A DNA stretch of 64,000 nucleotides, from positions 191,203,887-191,267,886 of the forward strand of contig OV050030.1 in the NCBI GenBank assembly GCA_920105625.2. Direction: 5' to 3'. This document shows positions 13,901 to 28,340 of the stretch, one piece after another (the stretch's first letter is position 1; the number at the start of each line of letters is the position of its first letter). The notes under the pieces were generated by a model. It did no database searches and had not been told where the DNA came from. It worked only from the letters and a program-made list of their open reading frames with translations. A program made the translations under genes and the position numbers. This DNA is from Clusia tigrina. Lineage: Eukaryota; Arthropoda; Insecta; Diptera; Clusiidae.

Positions 13901-16900
13901 TAAATTGCCAAGTTGTACGATTACTTCTTTGTCACAAAGGGCCATTTGAAGTTTTATCAGTGTTTCATTTTGGAATCAAGAGTAGCATGGCTATGACCGA
14001 TAGCTCAGATTGACAAGTGGCACGAGTACGTTATTGTCACAAAATTTCATGGCTTTATGACGCTTCAGTAAAAAGTTACAAGCATTTGAATGTTGCAAAT
14101 ATTGGTACGCACCGTATAGAAGTTAGGGCTTTTGGAAGTTTCATCAGTGTTTCATTTTGGACTCAAGGGTAGCATAGCTATGACCGATAGCTTAAATTGA
14201 CAAGAAGCACGAGTACTTTATTCTCACAAAATTTCAAGGTTTTATGACGCTCCAGTAAAAAGTTACAAGCATTTGAATGTTGCAAATTTTGATAGGTGTA
14301 GGGCGCAAGGTACAGAAATTAGGGCCATTGGAAGTTTTATCAGTGTTTCAATTTGGTTCCAAGGGTGGCATGGCTATGACCGCTACCTTAAATTGCCAAG
14401 TTGCACGATTACTTCTTTGTCACAAAGGGCCATTTGAAGTTTTATCAGTGTTTAATTTTGGAATCAAGGGTACCACGGCTATGACCGATAGCTCAGATTG
14501 ACAAGAGGCATGAGTACGTTATTGTCACAAAATTTCAAGGCTTTATGACGCTTCAGTAAAAAGTTACAAGCACTTGAATGTTGCAAACTTTGATAGGTGT
14601 AGTACGCACGGAAAAAAGGAGTTAGGGCCATCAGAAGTTTTTTATCAGTTTTTCAATTTTGACTCAAGTGTAGCATGGCTATGACCGATAGTTTAAATTG
14701 ACAAGAAGCACGAGTACTTTATTATCACAAAATTTGAATATTTTATAACGCTCCAGTAAAAACTTGAATGCAGTTGAATGTTGAAAATTTTGATTGGTGT
14801 AGTACGCACGGCAAAAAGGAGTTAGAGCCATTGGAAGTTTTATCAGTGTTTCAATTTTGACTCAAGAGTAGCATAGCTATGACCGATAGGTTAAATTGAC
14901 AAGAGGCACGAGTACTTTAATGTCACAAAATTTCAAGATTTTATAACGATCAAGTAAAAAGTTACAAACATTTGAAAGTTGCAAATATTGGTACGCACCG
15001 TATAGAAGTTAGGGCCTTTGGAAGTTTTAGCAGTGTTTCAATTTGGACTCAAGATTAGCATAGCTATGACCCATAGCTCAGATTGACAAGAGGCACGAGT
15101 ACTTTATTGTCACAAAATTTTAAGGTTTTATGACGCTCCAGTAAAAAGTTACAAGCATTTGAATGTTGCAAATTTTGATAGGTGTAGCACGCACGGAAAA
15201 AAAGAGTTAGGGCCACTGGAAGTTCTATCAGTGTTTCAATTTGGACTCAAGTGTACTATGACAGATAGCTTAAATTGACAAGAAGCACGAGTACTTTATT
15301 ATCACAAAATTTCAATATTTTATGACGATTCAGTAAAAAGTTAGAAGCATTTGAATGTTGCAAACTTTGATAGGTGTAGTACGCACAGAAAAAAGGAGTT
15401 AGGGCCACTGGAAGTTTCATCAGTGTTTCAATTTGGACTCAAGTGTAGCATGGCTATGACCGATAGTTTAAATTGACAAGAAGCACGAGTACTTTATTCT
15501 CACAAAATTTGAAGGGTTTATGACGCTCCAGTAAAAAGTTACAAGCATTTGAATGTTGCAAACTTTGATAGGTATAGTACGCACCGTACTAAAATTAGGG
15601 CCATTTGAAGTTTTATCAGTGTTTCAATTTGGACTCAAGGGTAGCATGGCTATGACCGATTGCTCAGATTGACAAGAGGCACGAGAACTTTAATGTCACA
15701 AAATTTCAAGATTTTATAACGATCAAGTAAAAAGTTACAAACATTTGAATGTTGCAAATATTGGTACGCACCGTATAGAAGTTAGGGCCTTTGGAAGTTT
15801 TATCAGTGTTTCAATTTGGACTCAAGGGTAGCATAGCTATGACCCATAGCTCAGATTGACAAGAGGCACGAGTACTTTATTGTCACAAAATTTCAAGGTT
15901 TTATGACGCTCCAGTAAAAAGTTACAAGCATTTGAATGTTGCAGATTTTGATAGGTGTAATGCGCAACGTACAGAAATTAGGGCCATTGGAAGTTTTATC
16001 AGTGTTTCAATTTGGTTCCAAGGGTAGCATGGTTATGACCGCTAGCTTAAATTGCCAAGTTGCACGATTACTTCTTTGTCACAAAGGGCCATTTGAAGTT
16101 TTATCAGTGTTTCATTTTGGAATCAAGGGTAGCATGGCTTTGACCGATAGCTCAGATTGACAAGAGGCACGAGTACGTTATTGTCACAAAATTTAAGGCT
16201 TTATGACGCTTCAGTAAAAAGTTACAAGCACTTGAATGTTGCAAACTTTGATAAGTGTAGTACGCACGGAAAAAGGGAGTTAGGGCCATTAGAAGTTTTT
16301 TATCAGTGTTTCAATTTTGACTCAAGTGCAGCATGGCTATGACCGATAGTTTAAATTGACAAGAAGCAAGAGTACTTTATTATCACAACATTTCAATATT
16401 TTATTACGCTCCAGTAAAAACTTGAATGCATTTGAATGTTGAAAACTTTGATAGGTGTTGTACGCACGGCAAAAAGGAGTTAAAGCCATTGGAAGCTTTA
16501 TCAGTGTTTCAATTATGACTCAAGAGTAGCATAGCTATGACCGATAGGTTAAATTGACAAGGGGCACGAGTACTTTATTGTCACAAAATTTCAAAGTTTT
16601 ATGACGCTCCAGTAAAAAGTTACAAGCATTTGAATGTTGCAAACATTGGAACGCACCGTATAGAAATTAGGGCCATTGGAAGGTTTATCAGTGTTTCAAT
16701 TTGGACTCAAGGGTAGCATAGCTATGACCCATAGCTCAGAATGACAAGAGGCACGAGTAAGTTATTGTCACAAAATTTCAAGGTTTGATGACGTTCCAGT
16801 AAAAAGTTACAAGCATTTGAATGTTGCAAACTTTGATATGTGTAGTACGCACGAAAAAAAGAATTTAGGGCCACTGGAAGTTTTATCAGTGTTTCAATTT

Positions 16901-19900
16901 GGACTCAAGTGTAGCATGGCTATGACCGATAGCTTAAATTGACAAGAAGCACGAGTACTTCATTCTCACAAAATTTGAAGGGTTTATGACGCTCCAATAA
17001 AAAGTTACAAGCATTTGAATTTTGCAGACTTTGATAGGTGTAGTACGCACCGTACTAAAATTAGGGCCATTGGAAGGTTTATCAGTGTTTCAATTTGGAC
17101 TCAAGGGTAGCATAGCTTTGACCGATAGCTTACATTGACTAGAGGCACGAGCACTTTATTTGTCACAAAATTTTAAGGTTTTATGACGCTCTAGTAAAAA
17201 GTTACAAGCACATGAAAGCAAACTTTGATGAGTGTAGGGCACAACGTACCGAAATTAGGGCAATTGAAAATTTTAGCAGTGTTTCAATTTGGACTCATGG
17301 GTAGCATAGCTATGACCGATAGCTTAAATTGACAAGGGGCACGAGTAATTCAGTGTCACAAATGTCCATTTTAATTTTTATCAGTTCTGCCTTTTGGACT
17401 CAAGTGTCGCATGGCTATGGCCGATAGCTTAGAATCACAAGGGGCACGAGTACTTCATTGTCACAAAATTTTAAAGTTTTCTGACGCTCAAGTAAAAAGT
17501 TCCAAGCATTTGAATGTTGCAAACATTGGCTCGTTCCGTATAGAAGTTAGGGCCATTGGAAGGTTTATCAGCCCATAGCTCAGATTGACAAGAGGCACGA
17601 GTACGTTATTGTCACAAAATTTCAAGGTTTTATGACGCTCCAGGAAACAGTTGAATGCATTTGAATGTTGCAAACTTTGATAGATATTGTACGCACGGCA
17701 AAAAGGAGTTAGGGACATTGGAAGTTTTATCAGCGTTTCAATTTTGACTAAAGGGTAGCATAGCTATGACCGATAGCTTAGATTGACAAGAGGCACGAGC
17801 ACTTTATTGTCACAAAATTTCAAGGTTTGATGACGTTCCAGTAAAAAGGTACAAGCATTTGAATTTTGCAAACTTTGATAGGTGTAGTACGCACCGTACT
17901 AAAATTAGGGCCATTTTAAGTTTTATCCATGTTTCAATTTGGGCTCAAGTGTATCACGGCTATTACCCATAGCTTAGATAGACAAGAAGCACGAATACTT
18001 TATTGTCACAAAATTTTAAAGTTTTCTGACGCTCCAGTAAAAAGTTACAACCATTTGAATGTTGCAAATTTTTATAGATGTAGTACGCACCGTATAGAAG
18101 TTAGTTCCATTGGAAGATTTATCAGTGTTTCAATTTGAATTCAAGGGTAGAATAGCTTTGATTAATAGCTTAGATTGACAAGAGGCACGAGTATTTCATT
18201 GTCACAAAATTTTAAGGCTTTATGACGCTTCAGTAAAAAGTTACAAGCATTTGAATGTTGCAAACTTTGATAGGAGTAATACGCACGGAAAAAAGGAGTT
18301 AGGGCAATGGAAGTTTTTTATCAGTGTTTCAATTTGAACTCAAGTGTAGCATGGCTATGACTGATAGCTTAAATTGACAAGAAGCACGAGTACTCTATTA
18401 TCACAAAATTTCACTATTTTATAACGCTCCAGTAAAAAGTTGAATGCATTTGAATGTTGAAAACTTTGATAGGTGTAGTACGCACTGCAAAAAGGAGTTA
18501 GAGCCATTGGAAGTTTTATCAGTGTTTCAATTTTGACTCAAGAGTAGCATAGCTATGACCGATAGCTTAAATCGACAAGGGGCACGAGTACTTTATTGTC
18601 ACAAAATTTCAAAGTTTTATGATGCTCCAGTAAAAAGTTACAAGCATTTGAATGTTGCAAACAGTGGTACGCACCGTATTGAAGTTAGGGCCATTGGAAG
18701 GTTTCTCAGTGTTTCAATTTGGACTCAAGGGTAGCATAGCTATGACCCATAGCTCAGATTGACAAGAGGCACGAGTACGTTATTGTCAGAAAATTTCAAA
18801 GTTTTATGACTGTTTAATAAAAAGTTACAAGCATTTGAATGTTGCAAACTTTGATAGGTGTAGTACGCACCGTACTAAAATTAGGGCCATTTGAAGTTTT
18901 ATCCGTGTTTTAATTTGGACTCAAGTGTATCATGGCCATGACCAATAGCTTAGATAGACAAGAAGCACGAGTACTTTATTGTCACAAAATTTCAAGGTTT
19001 TATGCCGCTCCAGTAAAAAGTTGAATGCATTTGAAAGCTACAAACTTTGATAGGTATAGTACGCACGGCAAAAAGGAGTTAGGGACATTGGAAGTTTTAT
19101 CAGCGTTTCAATTTTGACTCAAAGGTAGCATAGCTATGACCGATAGCTTAGATTGACAAGAGGCACGAGCGCTTTATTGTCACAAATTTTCAAGGTTTTA
19201 TGACGCTCTAGTAAAAAGTTACAAGCACATGAAAGCAAACTTTGATGAGTGTAGGGCGCAACGTACCGAAATTAGGGCCATTGAAAATTTTATCAGTGTT
19301 TCAATTTGGACTCATGGGTAACATAGCTATGACCAAAAGCTTAAATTGACAAGGGGCACGAGTACTTCAGTGTCACAAAGGTCCATTTTAAGTTTTATCA
19401 GTGCTTCCTTTTGGAGTCAAGTGTCGCATGGCTATGGCCGATAGCTTAGAATCACAAGGGGCACGAGCACTTCATTGTCACAAAATTTTAAAATTTTCTG
19501 TCGCTCCAGTAAAAAGTTACAACCATTTGAATGTTGCAAATTTTTATAGATTTAGTACGCACCGTATAGAAGTTAGGTCCATTGGAAGATTTATCAGTGT
19601 TTCAATTTGAACTCAAGGTTAGAATAGCTTTGACTGAAAGTTTAGATTTACAAGAGGCACGAGTACTTCATTGCCACAAAATTTCAAGGTTTTATGACGC
19701 TCCAGTAAAAAGTAACAAGCATTTGAATGTTGCAAACTTTGATAGGTGTAGTACGCACGGCAAAAAGGTGTTAGGGCCATTAGAAGTTTAAGCAGTGTTT
19801 CAATTTTGACTCTTGGGTAGCATAGCTATGACCGAAGTAAAAAGTTACAAGCATTTGAATGTTTTGTTTGGAGTAGGGCGCAACGTACAGAAATTAGGAC

Positions 19901-21438
19901 CATTGGAAGTTTTATCAGTATTTCAATCTGGTTCCAAGGGTAGCATGGCTATGACCGATATCTTAAATTGACAAGACGCACGAGTATGTTATTGTCACAA
20001 AATATTAAGGCTTTATGACGCTTCAGTAAAAAGTTAAAAGCATTTGAATGTTGCAAACTTTGATAGGTGTATTACGCACGGAAAAAAGGAGTTAGGGCAA
20101 TGGAAGTTTTTTATCAGTGTTTCAATTTGGACTCATGTGTAGCATGGCTATGACCGATAGCTTAAATTGACAAGAAGCACGAGTACTTTATTATCACTAA
20201 ATTTCAATATTTTATAACGCTCCAATAAAAAGTTACAAGCATTTGAACGTTGCGAACATTGGTACGCACCGTATAGAAGTTAGGTCCATTGGACGGTTTA
20301 TCAGTGTTTCAATTTGGACTCAAGGGTAGCATAGCTATGACCCATAGCTCAGATTAACAAGAGGCACGAGTACTTCATTGTCACAAAATTTTAAGGGTTT
20401 ATGACGCTCCAGTAAAAAGTTACAAGCATTTCAATGTTGCAAACTTTGATAGGTGTAGTACGCACCGTATAGAAGTTAGGGCCATTGGAAGATTCATCCG
20501 TGTTTCAATTTGGACTCAAGGAGAGAATAGCTATGACTGATAGCTTAAATTGACAAGAGGCATGAGTACTTCATTGTCACAAAATTTCAAGGTTTTATGA
20601 CGCTCCAGTAAAAAGTTACAACCATTTGAATGTTGCAAATTTTGATAGGTGTAGTACGCACCGTACTAAAATTAGGGTCATTTGAAGATTTATCAGTGTT
20701 TCAATTTGGACTCAAGTGTAGCATGGCTATGACCGATAGCTTAGATTGACATGAGGCACGAGTACTTTATTGTCACAAAGGGTCATTTGAAGTTTTATCA
20801 GTGTTTCCTTTCGGACTCAAGGGTAGCATGGCTATGGCCGATGCATTTGAATGTTGCAAACTTTGATAAGTGTAGTACGCACGAAAAAAAGGAGTTAAGG
20901 CCACTGGAAGTCTTATCAGTGTTTCCTTTTGGACTCAAGGGTCGTATGGCTATGGCCGATGCATTTGAATGTTGCAAACTTTTATAGGTGTAGGGCGCAA
21001 CGTACAGAAATTAGGGCCATTGGAAATTTTATCAGTGTTTCAATTTGGACTCATATGTAGCATAGCTCTGACCGATAGCTTAGATTGACAAGGGGCACGA
21101 GTACTTCATTGTCACAAAATTTCAAGGTTTTATGACGCTCTTGTAAAAAGTTAAAACCATTTGAATGTTGCAAATTTTGATAGGTGTAGTACGCAAGCAA
21201 AAAAAGGAGTTAGGGCCATTTGAAATTTTGTCAACGTTTCAATTTGGACTCAAGCGTAGAATAGCTATGACCGATAGATTAGATTAACAAGAGGCACGAG
21301 CACTTTATTGTCACAAAATTTCAAAGTTTTATGACGCTCCAGTAAAAAGTTACAAGTATATGAATGTTGCAAACTTTGATAGGTGTAGTACGTACCGTAC
21401 TAAAATTTGGGCCAATTGAAGTTTTATCAATGTTTCAA
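10981..21438 (+). repeat. Large segmental duplication, copy 2
   Basis: This is the second copy of the ~10.98-kb block, about 10.46 kb long here. It lacks 605 bp relative to copy 1 (junction at 17117/17118) and has 68 bp that copy 1 lacks (18945-19012). It ends near 21438, after which the sequence (caatttgaactcaagtgtag) departs from the copy 1/copy 2 junction sequence. Orientation and monomer phase are conserved with the flanking array, as expected from unequal crossing-over or a tandem duplication. Confidence 0.88.
18945..19012 (+). repeat. 68-bp segment present only in copy 2
   Basis: Copy 2 contains a normal stretch from atagcttagatagac to ccgctcca here. Copy 1 joins gacca directly to gtaaaaag at 8569/8570. 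The trinucleotide cca lies at both ends of the missing piece. This fits a microhomology-mediated deletion in copy 1 and not a whole-monomer exchange. Confidence 0.85.
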
Positions 21439-21900
21439 TTTGAACTCAAGTGTAGCATGGCTATGACCGATAGCTAAAATTGACAAGGGGCACGAGTACT
21501 TCATTGTCACAAAGGGCCATTTGAAGTTTTATCAGTGTTTCCTTTCGGACTCAAGGGTCGCATGGCTATGGCCGATGCATTTGAATGTTTCAAACTTTGA
21601 GAGGTTTAGTACGCACCGTATAGAAGTTAGGGCCATTGGAAGATTTATCAGTGTTTCTATTAGGACTCAAGAGTAGGATAGCTATGAATGATAGCTTAAA
21701 TTGACAAGAGGCACGAGTACTTCACTGTCACAAAATTTGAAGGTTTTATGACGCTCCAGTAAAAAGTTACAAGCATTTGAATGTTGCAAACTTTCATAGG
21801 TGTAGTACGCACCGTACAAAAATTAGGGCCATTTGAAGCTTTATAAGCGTTTCAATTTGGACTCAAGGGTAGCATAGCTATGACCGATAGCTTAAATTGA
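21340..21900 (+). repeat. Duplicated array block (paired with 26101-26662)
   Basis: A ~560-bp run of monomers starting at ttacaagtatatgaatg, with an unusual tacgtaccgtac cassette, recurs with offset ~4762 at 26101-26662. Both runs include the shortened monomer with catttgaagttttatcag fused to tcacaaaggg, and the variant tctattaggactcaag. Scattered substitutions make it older than the 10.98-kb duplication. Confidence 0.75.
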
Positions 21901-22689
21901 CACGGGGCGCGAGTACTTCATTGTCACAAAATTTCAAGCTTTTATGACGCTCCAGTAAAAATTTACAAATATATGAATGTTGCAAACTTTGATAGGTGTA
22001 GTACGCACCATACTAAAATTTGGGCTATTTGAAGTTTTATCAGTGTTTCAATTTGGGCTCAAGTGTAGCATGGCTATGACCGATAGCTTAAATTCTCAAG
22101 GGGCACGAGTACCTGATTGTCACAAAGGGTCATTTGAAGTTTTATCAGTGTTTCAATTTGGACTCAAGTGTAGCATGGCTATTCCCGATAGCTTAAATTG
22201 GCAAGAAGCATGAGTACTTCATTGTCACAAAATTTTAAGGGTTTATGACGCTCCAGTAAAAAGTTACAATCATTTCAATGTTGCAAACTTTGATAGGTGT
22301 AGTACGCACCGTATAGAAGTTAGGGCCATTGGAAGATTCATCAGTGTTTCTATTTGGACTCAAGGAGAGAATAGCTATGACAGATAGCTTAAATTAACAA
22401 GAGGCACGAGTACTTTATTGTCCCAAAATTTCAAGGTTTTATGACGCTCCAGTAAAAAGTTAAAACCATTTGAATGTTGCAAATTTTTATAGGTGTAGTA
22501 CGCACGGAAAAAAGGAGTTAGGGCCATTTGAAGTTTTGTCAGCATTTCAATTTGGACTCAAGTGTAGAATAGCTATGACCGATAGATTATATTGACAAGA
22601 GGAACGATTACTTTATTGTCACAAAATTTCAAGGTTTTATGATGCTCCAGTAAAAAGTTACAAGTATATGAATGTTGCAAACTTTAATA

Positions 22690-23255
22690 GGTGTAGTACG
22701 CACGGCAAAAAGGAGTTAGGGACATTGGAAGTTTTATCAGAGTTTCAATTTTGACTCAAGGGTAGCATAGCTATGACCGATAGCTTAAATTGACAAGGGG
22801 CGCGAGTACTTCATTGTCACAAAATTTCAAGCTTTTACGACGCTCCAGTAAAAAGTTACAAGCATATGAATGTTGCTAACTTTGATAGGTGTAGTACGCA
22901 CCGTACTAAAATTAGGGTCATTTGAAGTTTTATCAGTGTTTCAATTTGGACTCAAGTGTAGCATGGCTATGACCGATAGCTTAGTTTGGCATGAGGCACG
23001 AGTACTTTATAGTCACAAAATTTCAAAGATTTATGACGCTTCAGTAAAAAGTTACATGCATTTGAATGTTGCAAACTTTGATAGGTGTAGTACGCACGGA
23101 AAAAAAGAGTTAGGGCCACTGGAAGTTTTATCAGTCTTTCAATTTGGACTCAAGTGTAGCATGGCTATTCCCGATAGCTTAAATTGACAAGAAGCCCGAG
23201 TACTTCATTGTCACAAAATTTTAAGGGTTTATGACGCTCCAGTAAAAAGTTACAA
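22690..23255 (+). repeat. Duplicated array block (paired with 23730-24295)
   Basis: About 565 bp with offset ~1040 to the partner. Shared private variants include caagcttttacgacg/caagcttttatgacg, gttgctaactttg, catggctattcccgatag and gacaagaagcccgag. These are not seen in most other monomers, so the blocks share a direct common origin. The longest satellite ORF (22870-23187, 105 codons) lies here and is a by-product. Confidence 0.8.
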
Positions 23256-23729
23256 GCATATAAATGTTGCAAACTTTGATAGGTGTAGGGCGCAACGTAC
23301 AGAAATTAGGGCCATTGGAAATTTTATCAGTGTTTCAATTTGGACTCAAGGGTAGCATAGCTCTGACCGATAGCTTAGATTGACAAGGGGCACGAGTACT
23401 TCATTGTCACAAAATTTCAAGGTTTTATGAAGCTCTTGTAAAAAGTTAAAACCATTTTATGACGCTCCAGTAAAAATTTACAAGTAAATGAATGTTGCAA
23501 ACTTGGATAGGTGTAGTACGCACCATACTAAAATTTGGGCCATTTGAAGTTTTATCAGTGTTTCAATTTGGACTCAAGTGTAGCATGGCTATGACCGATA
23601 GCTTAAATTCTCAAGGGGCACGAGTACCTCATTGTCACAAAGGGTCATTTGAAGTTTTATCAGTGTTTCCGTTCGGACTCAAGGGTCGCATGGCTATGGC
23701 CGATGCATTTGAATGTTGCAAACTTTGAT

Positions 23730-24295
23730 AGGTGTAGTACGCACGGCAAAAAGGAGTTAGGGCCATTGGAAGTTTTATCAGAGTTTCAATTTTGACTCAA
23801 GGTAAGCATAGCTATGACCGATAGCTTAAATTGACAAGGGGCGCGAGTACTTCATTGTCACAAAATTTCAAGCTTTTATGACGCTCCAGTAAAAAGTTAC
23901 AAGCATGTGAATGTTGCTAACTTTGATAGGTGTAGTACGCACCGTACTAAAATTAGGGTCATTTGAAGTTTTATCAGTGTTTCAATTTAGACTCAAGTGT
24001 AGCATGGCTATGACCGATAGCTTAGATTGACATGAGGCACGAGTACTTTATTGTCACAAAATTTCAAAGATTTATGACGCTTCAGTAAAAAGTTACATGC
24101 ATTTGAATGTTGCAAACTTTGATAGGTGTAGTACGCACGGAAAAAAAGAGTTAGGGCCACTGGAAGTTTTATCAGTCTTTCAATTTGGACTCAAGTGTAG
24201 CATGGCTATTCCCGATAGCTTAAATTGACAAGAAGCCCGAGTACTTCATTGTCACAAAATTTTTAGGGTTTATGACGCTCCAGTAAAAAGTTACA
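23730..24295 (+). repeat. Duplicated array block (paired with 22690-23255)
   Basis: Partner of 22690-23255 with the same private variants (gttgctaactttg, ctattcccgatag, gaagcccgag). The similarity continues less perfectly downstream to about 24640, matching 22259-22620. The duplicated unit may therefore originally have been about 2 kb and partly rearranged. Confidence 0.78.
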
Positions 24296-26100
24296 AGCAT
24301 TTCAATGTTGCAAACTTTGATAGGTGTAGTACGCACCGTATAGAAGTTAGGGCCATTGGAATATTTGGAATCAAGGAGAGAATAGTTATGACTGATAGCT
24401 TAAATTGACAAGAGGCACGAGTACTTTATTGTCACAAAATTTCAAGATTTTATGACGCTCCAATAAAAAGTTAAAACCATTTGAATGTTGCAAATTTTTA
24501 TAGGTGTAGTACGCACGGAAAAAAGGAGTTAGGGCCATTTGAAGTTTTGTCAGCTTTTCAATTTGGACTCAAGTGTAGAATAGCTATGACCGATAGATTA
24601 TATTGACAAGAGGCACGATTACTTTATTGTCACAAAATTTCAAGGTTTTATGACGAGCCAGTAAAAAGTTACAAGTATATGAATGTTGCAAACTTTGATA
24701 GGTGTAGTACGCACCATACTAAAATTTGGGCCATTTGAAGTTTTATCAGTGTTTCAATTTGGACTCAAGTGTAGCATGGCTATGACCGATAGCTTAAATT
24801 GACAAGGGGCACGAGTACCTCATTGTCACAAAGGGTCATTTGAAGTTTTATCAGTGTTTCCTTCCGGATTCAAGGGACGCATGGCTATTGCCGATGCATT
24901 TGAATGTTGCAAACTTTGATAGGTGTAGTACGCACGGCAAAAAGGAGTTAGGGACATTGGAAGTTTTATCAGAGTTTCAATTTTGACTCAAGGGTAGCAT
25001 AGCTTTGACCGATAGCTTAGATTGACAAGAGGCACGAGCACTTTAGTGTCACAAAATTTCAAGGTTTTATGACGCTCCACTAAAAAGTTACAAGCATATG
25101 AATGTTGCAAACTTTGATAGATGTAGGGCGCAACGTACAGAAATTAGGGCCATTGGAAGTTTTATCAGTGTTTCAATTTGGACTCAAGGGTAGCATAGCT
25201 ATGACCGATAGATTATATTGACAAGAGGCACGAGTACTTTATAGTCACAAAATTTCTAAGATTTATAACGCTTCAGTAAAAAGTTGCTTGCATTTGAATG
25301 TTGCAAACTTTGATAAATGTAGTACGCACGGAAAAAAGGATTTAGGGCCATTGGAAGTTTTATCAGTGTTTCCTTTTGGACTCAAGGGTCACATGGCTAT
25401 GGCCGATGCATTTGAATGTTGCAAACTTTGATAGGTGTATGGCGCAACGTACAGAAATTAGGGCCATTGGAAGTTTTATCAGTGTTTCAATTTGGACTCA
25501 TAGGTAGCATAGATATGACCGATAGCTTAGATTGACAAAGGGGCACGAGTACTTCATTGTCACAAAATTTCAAGGTTTTATGACGCTCTAGTAAAAAGTT
25601 ACAACCATTTGAATGTTGCAAATTTTGATAGGTGTACTACACACGGAAAAAATGAGTTAGGGCCATTTGAAGTTTTGTCAGCGTTTCAATTTGGCCTCAA
25701 GGGTAGCATAGCTATGACCGATAGCTTAGAGTGAAAAGAGGCACGAGTACTTTATAGTCACAAAATTTCAAAGATTTATGACGCTTCAGTAAAAAGTTAC
25801 ATGCATTTGAATGTTGCAAACTTTAATAAGTGTAGTACGCAAGAAAAAAAGGAGTTAAGGCCACTGGAAGTCTTATCAGTGTTTCCTTTTGGACTCAAGG
25901 GTCGTATGGCTATGGCCGATGCATTTGAATGTTGCAAACTTTGATAGGTGTATGGCGCAACGTACAGAAATTAGGGCCATTGGAAGTTTTATCAGTGTTT
26001 CAATTTGGACTCATAGGTAGCATAGATATGACCGATAGCTTAGATTGACAAGATGCACAAGCACTTTATTGTCACAAAATTTTAAAGTTTTCTGACGCTC

Positions 26101-26662
26101 CAGTAAAAAGTTACAAGTATATGAATGTTGCAAACTTTGATAGGTGTAGTACGTACCGTACAAAAATTTGGGCCAATTGAAGTTTTTTAAAGTGTTTCAA
26201 TTTATACTCAAGTGTAGCATGGCTATAACCGATAGCTAAAATTGACAAGGGGCACGAGTACTTCATTGTCACAAAGGGCCATTTGAAGTTTTATCAGTCT
26301 TTCCTTTCGGACTCAAGGGTCGCATGGCTATGGCCGATGCATTTGAATGTTGCAAACTTTGAGAGGATTAGTACGCACCGTATAGAAGTTAGGGCCATTG
26401 GAAGATTTATCAGTGTTTCTATTAGGACTCAAGAGTAGGATAGCTATGAATGAAAACTTAAATTGACAAGAGGCACGAGTACTTCATTGTCACACAATTT
26501 GCAGGTTTTATGACCCTCCAGCAAAAAGTTACAAGCATTTGAATGTTGCAAACTTTCATAGGTGTAGTACGCACCGTACAAAAATTAGGGCCATTTGAAG
26601 TTTTATAAGCGTTTAAATTTGGACTCAAGGGTAGCATAGCTATGACCGATAGCTTAAATTGA
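26101..26662 (+). repeat. Duplicated array block (paired with 21340-21900)
   Basis: Partner of the block at 21340-21900. It shares the same order of variant monomers, including the tacgtaccgtac cassette, the shortened monomer and the tctattaggactcaag variant, with more substitutions than seen between the two 10.98-kb copies. Confidence 0.75.
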
Positions 26663-28340
26663 CAAGAGGCACGAGTACTTTATTGTCACAAAGTTTCAAA
26701 GATTTATGACGCTTCAGTAAAAAGTTACATGCTTTTGAATGTTGCAAACTTTAATAGGTGTAGTACGCACGGCAAAAAGGAGTTAGGGCCATTTACAGTT
26801 TTATCAGTGTTTCAATTTGGACTCAAGGGTAGCATAGCTATGACCGATAGATTATATTGACAAGAGGCACGAGCACTTTATTGTCACAAAATTTCAATGT
26901 TTTATGACGCTCCAGTAAAAAGTTACAAGCATATGAATGTTGCAAACTTTGATAGGAGTAGGGCGCAAAATACAGAAATTAGGGCCATTGGATATTTTAT
27001 CAGTGTTTCAATTTGGACTCAAGTGCAGCATGGCTATGACCGATAGCTTAAATTGACAAGGGGCACGAGTACCTCATTGTTACAAAGGTCCATTTGAAGT
27101 TTTATCAGAGTTTCCTTTTGGACTCAAGGGTCTCATGGCTATGGCCGATAGCTTAGATTTACAAGGGGCAGGAGTACTTCATTGTCACAAAATTTCAAGT
27201 TTTATTACGCTCCAGTAAAAAGTTACAAGCATTTGAATGTTGCAAACTTTGATAAGTGTAGTACGCACCGTACTAAAATTAGGGCCATTTGAAGTTTTAT
27301 CAGTGTTTCAATTTGGACTCAAGTAGCATGGCTATGACCGATAGCTTAGATTGACAAGAAGCACGAGTACTTTATAGTCACAAACTTCAAGGGTTTATGA
27401 CGGTCCAGTAAAAAGTTGAATGCATTTGAATGTTGCAAATTTTGATAGGTGCAGTACGCACGGCAAAAAGGAGTTAGGGACATTGGAAATTTTATCAGCG
27501 TTTCAACTTTGACTCAAGGGTAGAATAGGTATGAACAATAGCTTAGATTGACAAGAGGAACGAGCACTTTATTGTCACAAAATTTTAAAGTTTTGTGACG
27601 CTCCAGTAAAAAGTTACAAGCATATGAATGTTGCAAACTTTGATAACTGTAGGGCGCAACGTACAGAAATTAGGGCCATTGGAAGTTTTATCAGTGTTTC
27701 AATTTGGACTCATAGGTAGCATAGATGTGACCGATAGCTTAGATTGACAAGGGGCACGAGTGCTTCATTGTCACTAAATTTCAAGATTTTATGACGCTCC
27801 AGTAAAAAGTTACAACCATTTGAATATTACAAATTTTGATAGGTGTAGTACGCACGGAAGAAAGGAGTTAGGGCCATTTGAAGTTTTGTCAGCGTTTCAA
27901 TTTGGGCTCAAGGGTAGCATAGCTATGACCGATAGCTTAGACTGACAAGAGGCACAAGTACTTTATAGTCACACAAGTTCAAAGATTTATGACGCTTCAG
28001 TAAAAGTTGCAACCATTTGAATGTTGCAAATTTTGATAGGTGTAGTACGCACGGCAAAAAGGAGTTAGGGCCATTTACAGTTTTATCAGTGTTTCAATTT
28101 GGACTCAAGGGTAGCATAGCTATGACCGATAGATTATATTGACAAGAGGCACGAGCACTTTATTGTCACAAAATTTCAATGTTTTATGACGCTCCAGTAA
28201 AAAGTTACAAGTATATGAATGTTGCAAACTTTGATTGGTGTAGTACGCACCATACTAAAATTTGGGCCATTTGAAGTTTTATCAGTGTTTCAATTTGGAC
28301 TCAAGTGTAGCATGGCTATGACCGATAGCTTAGGTTGACA

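Noticed and set aside
22870..23187. Longest satellite ORF, 105 codons
   Set aside because: It is simply one and a half monomers read in the frame that happens to lack stops. No start context or domain supports a gene.
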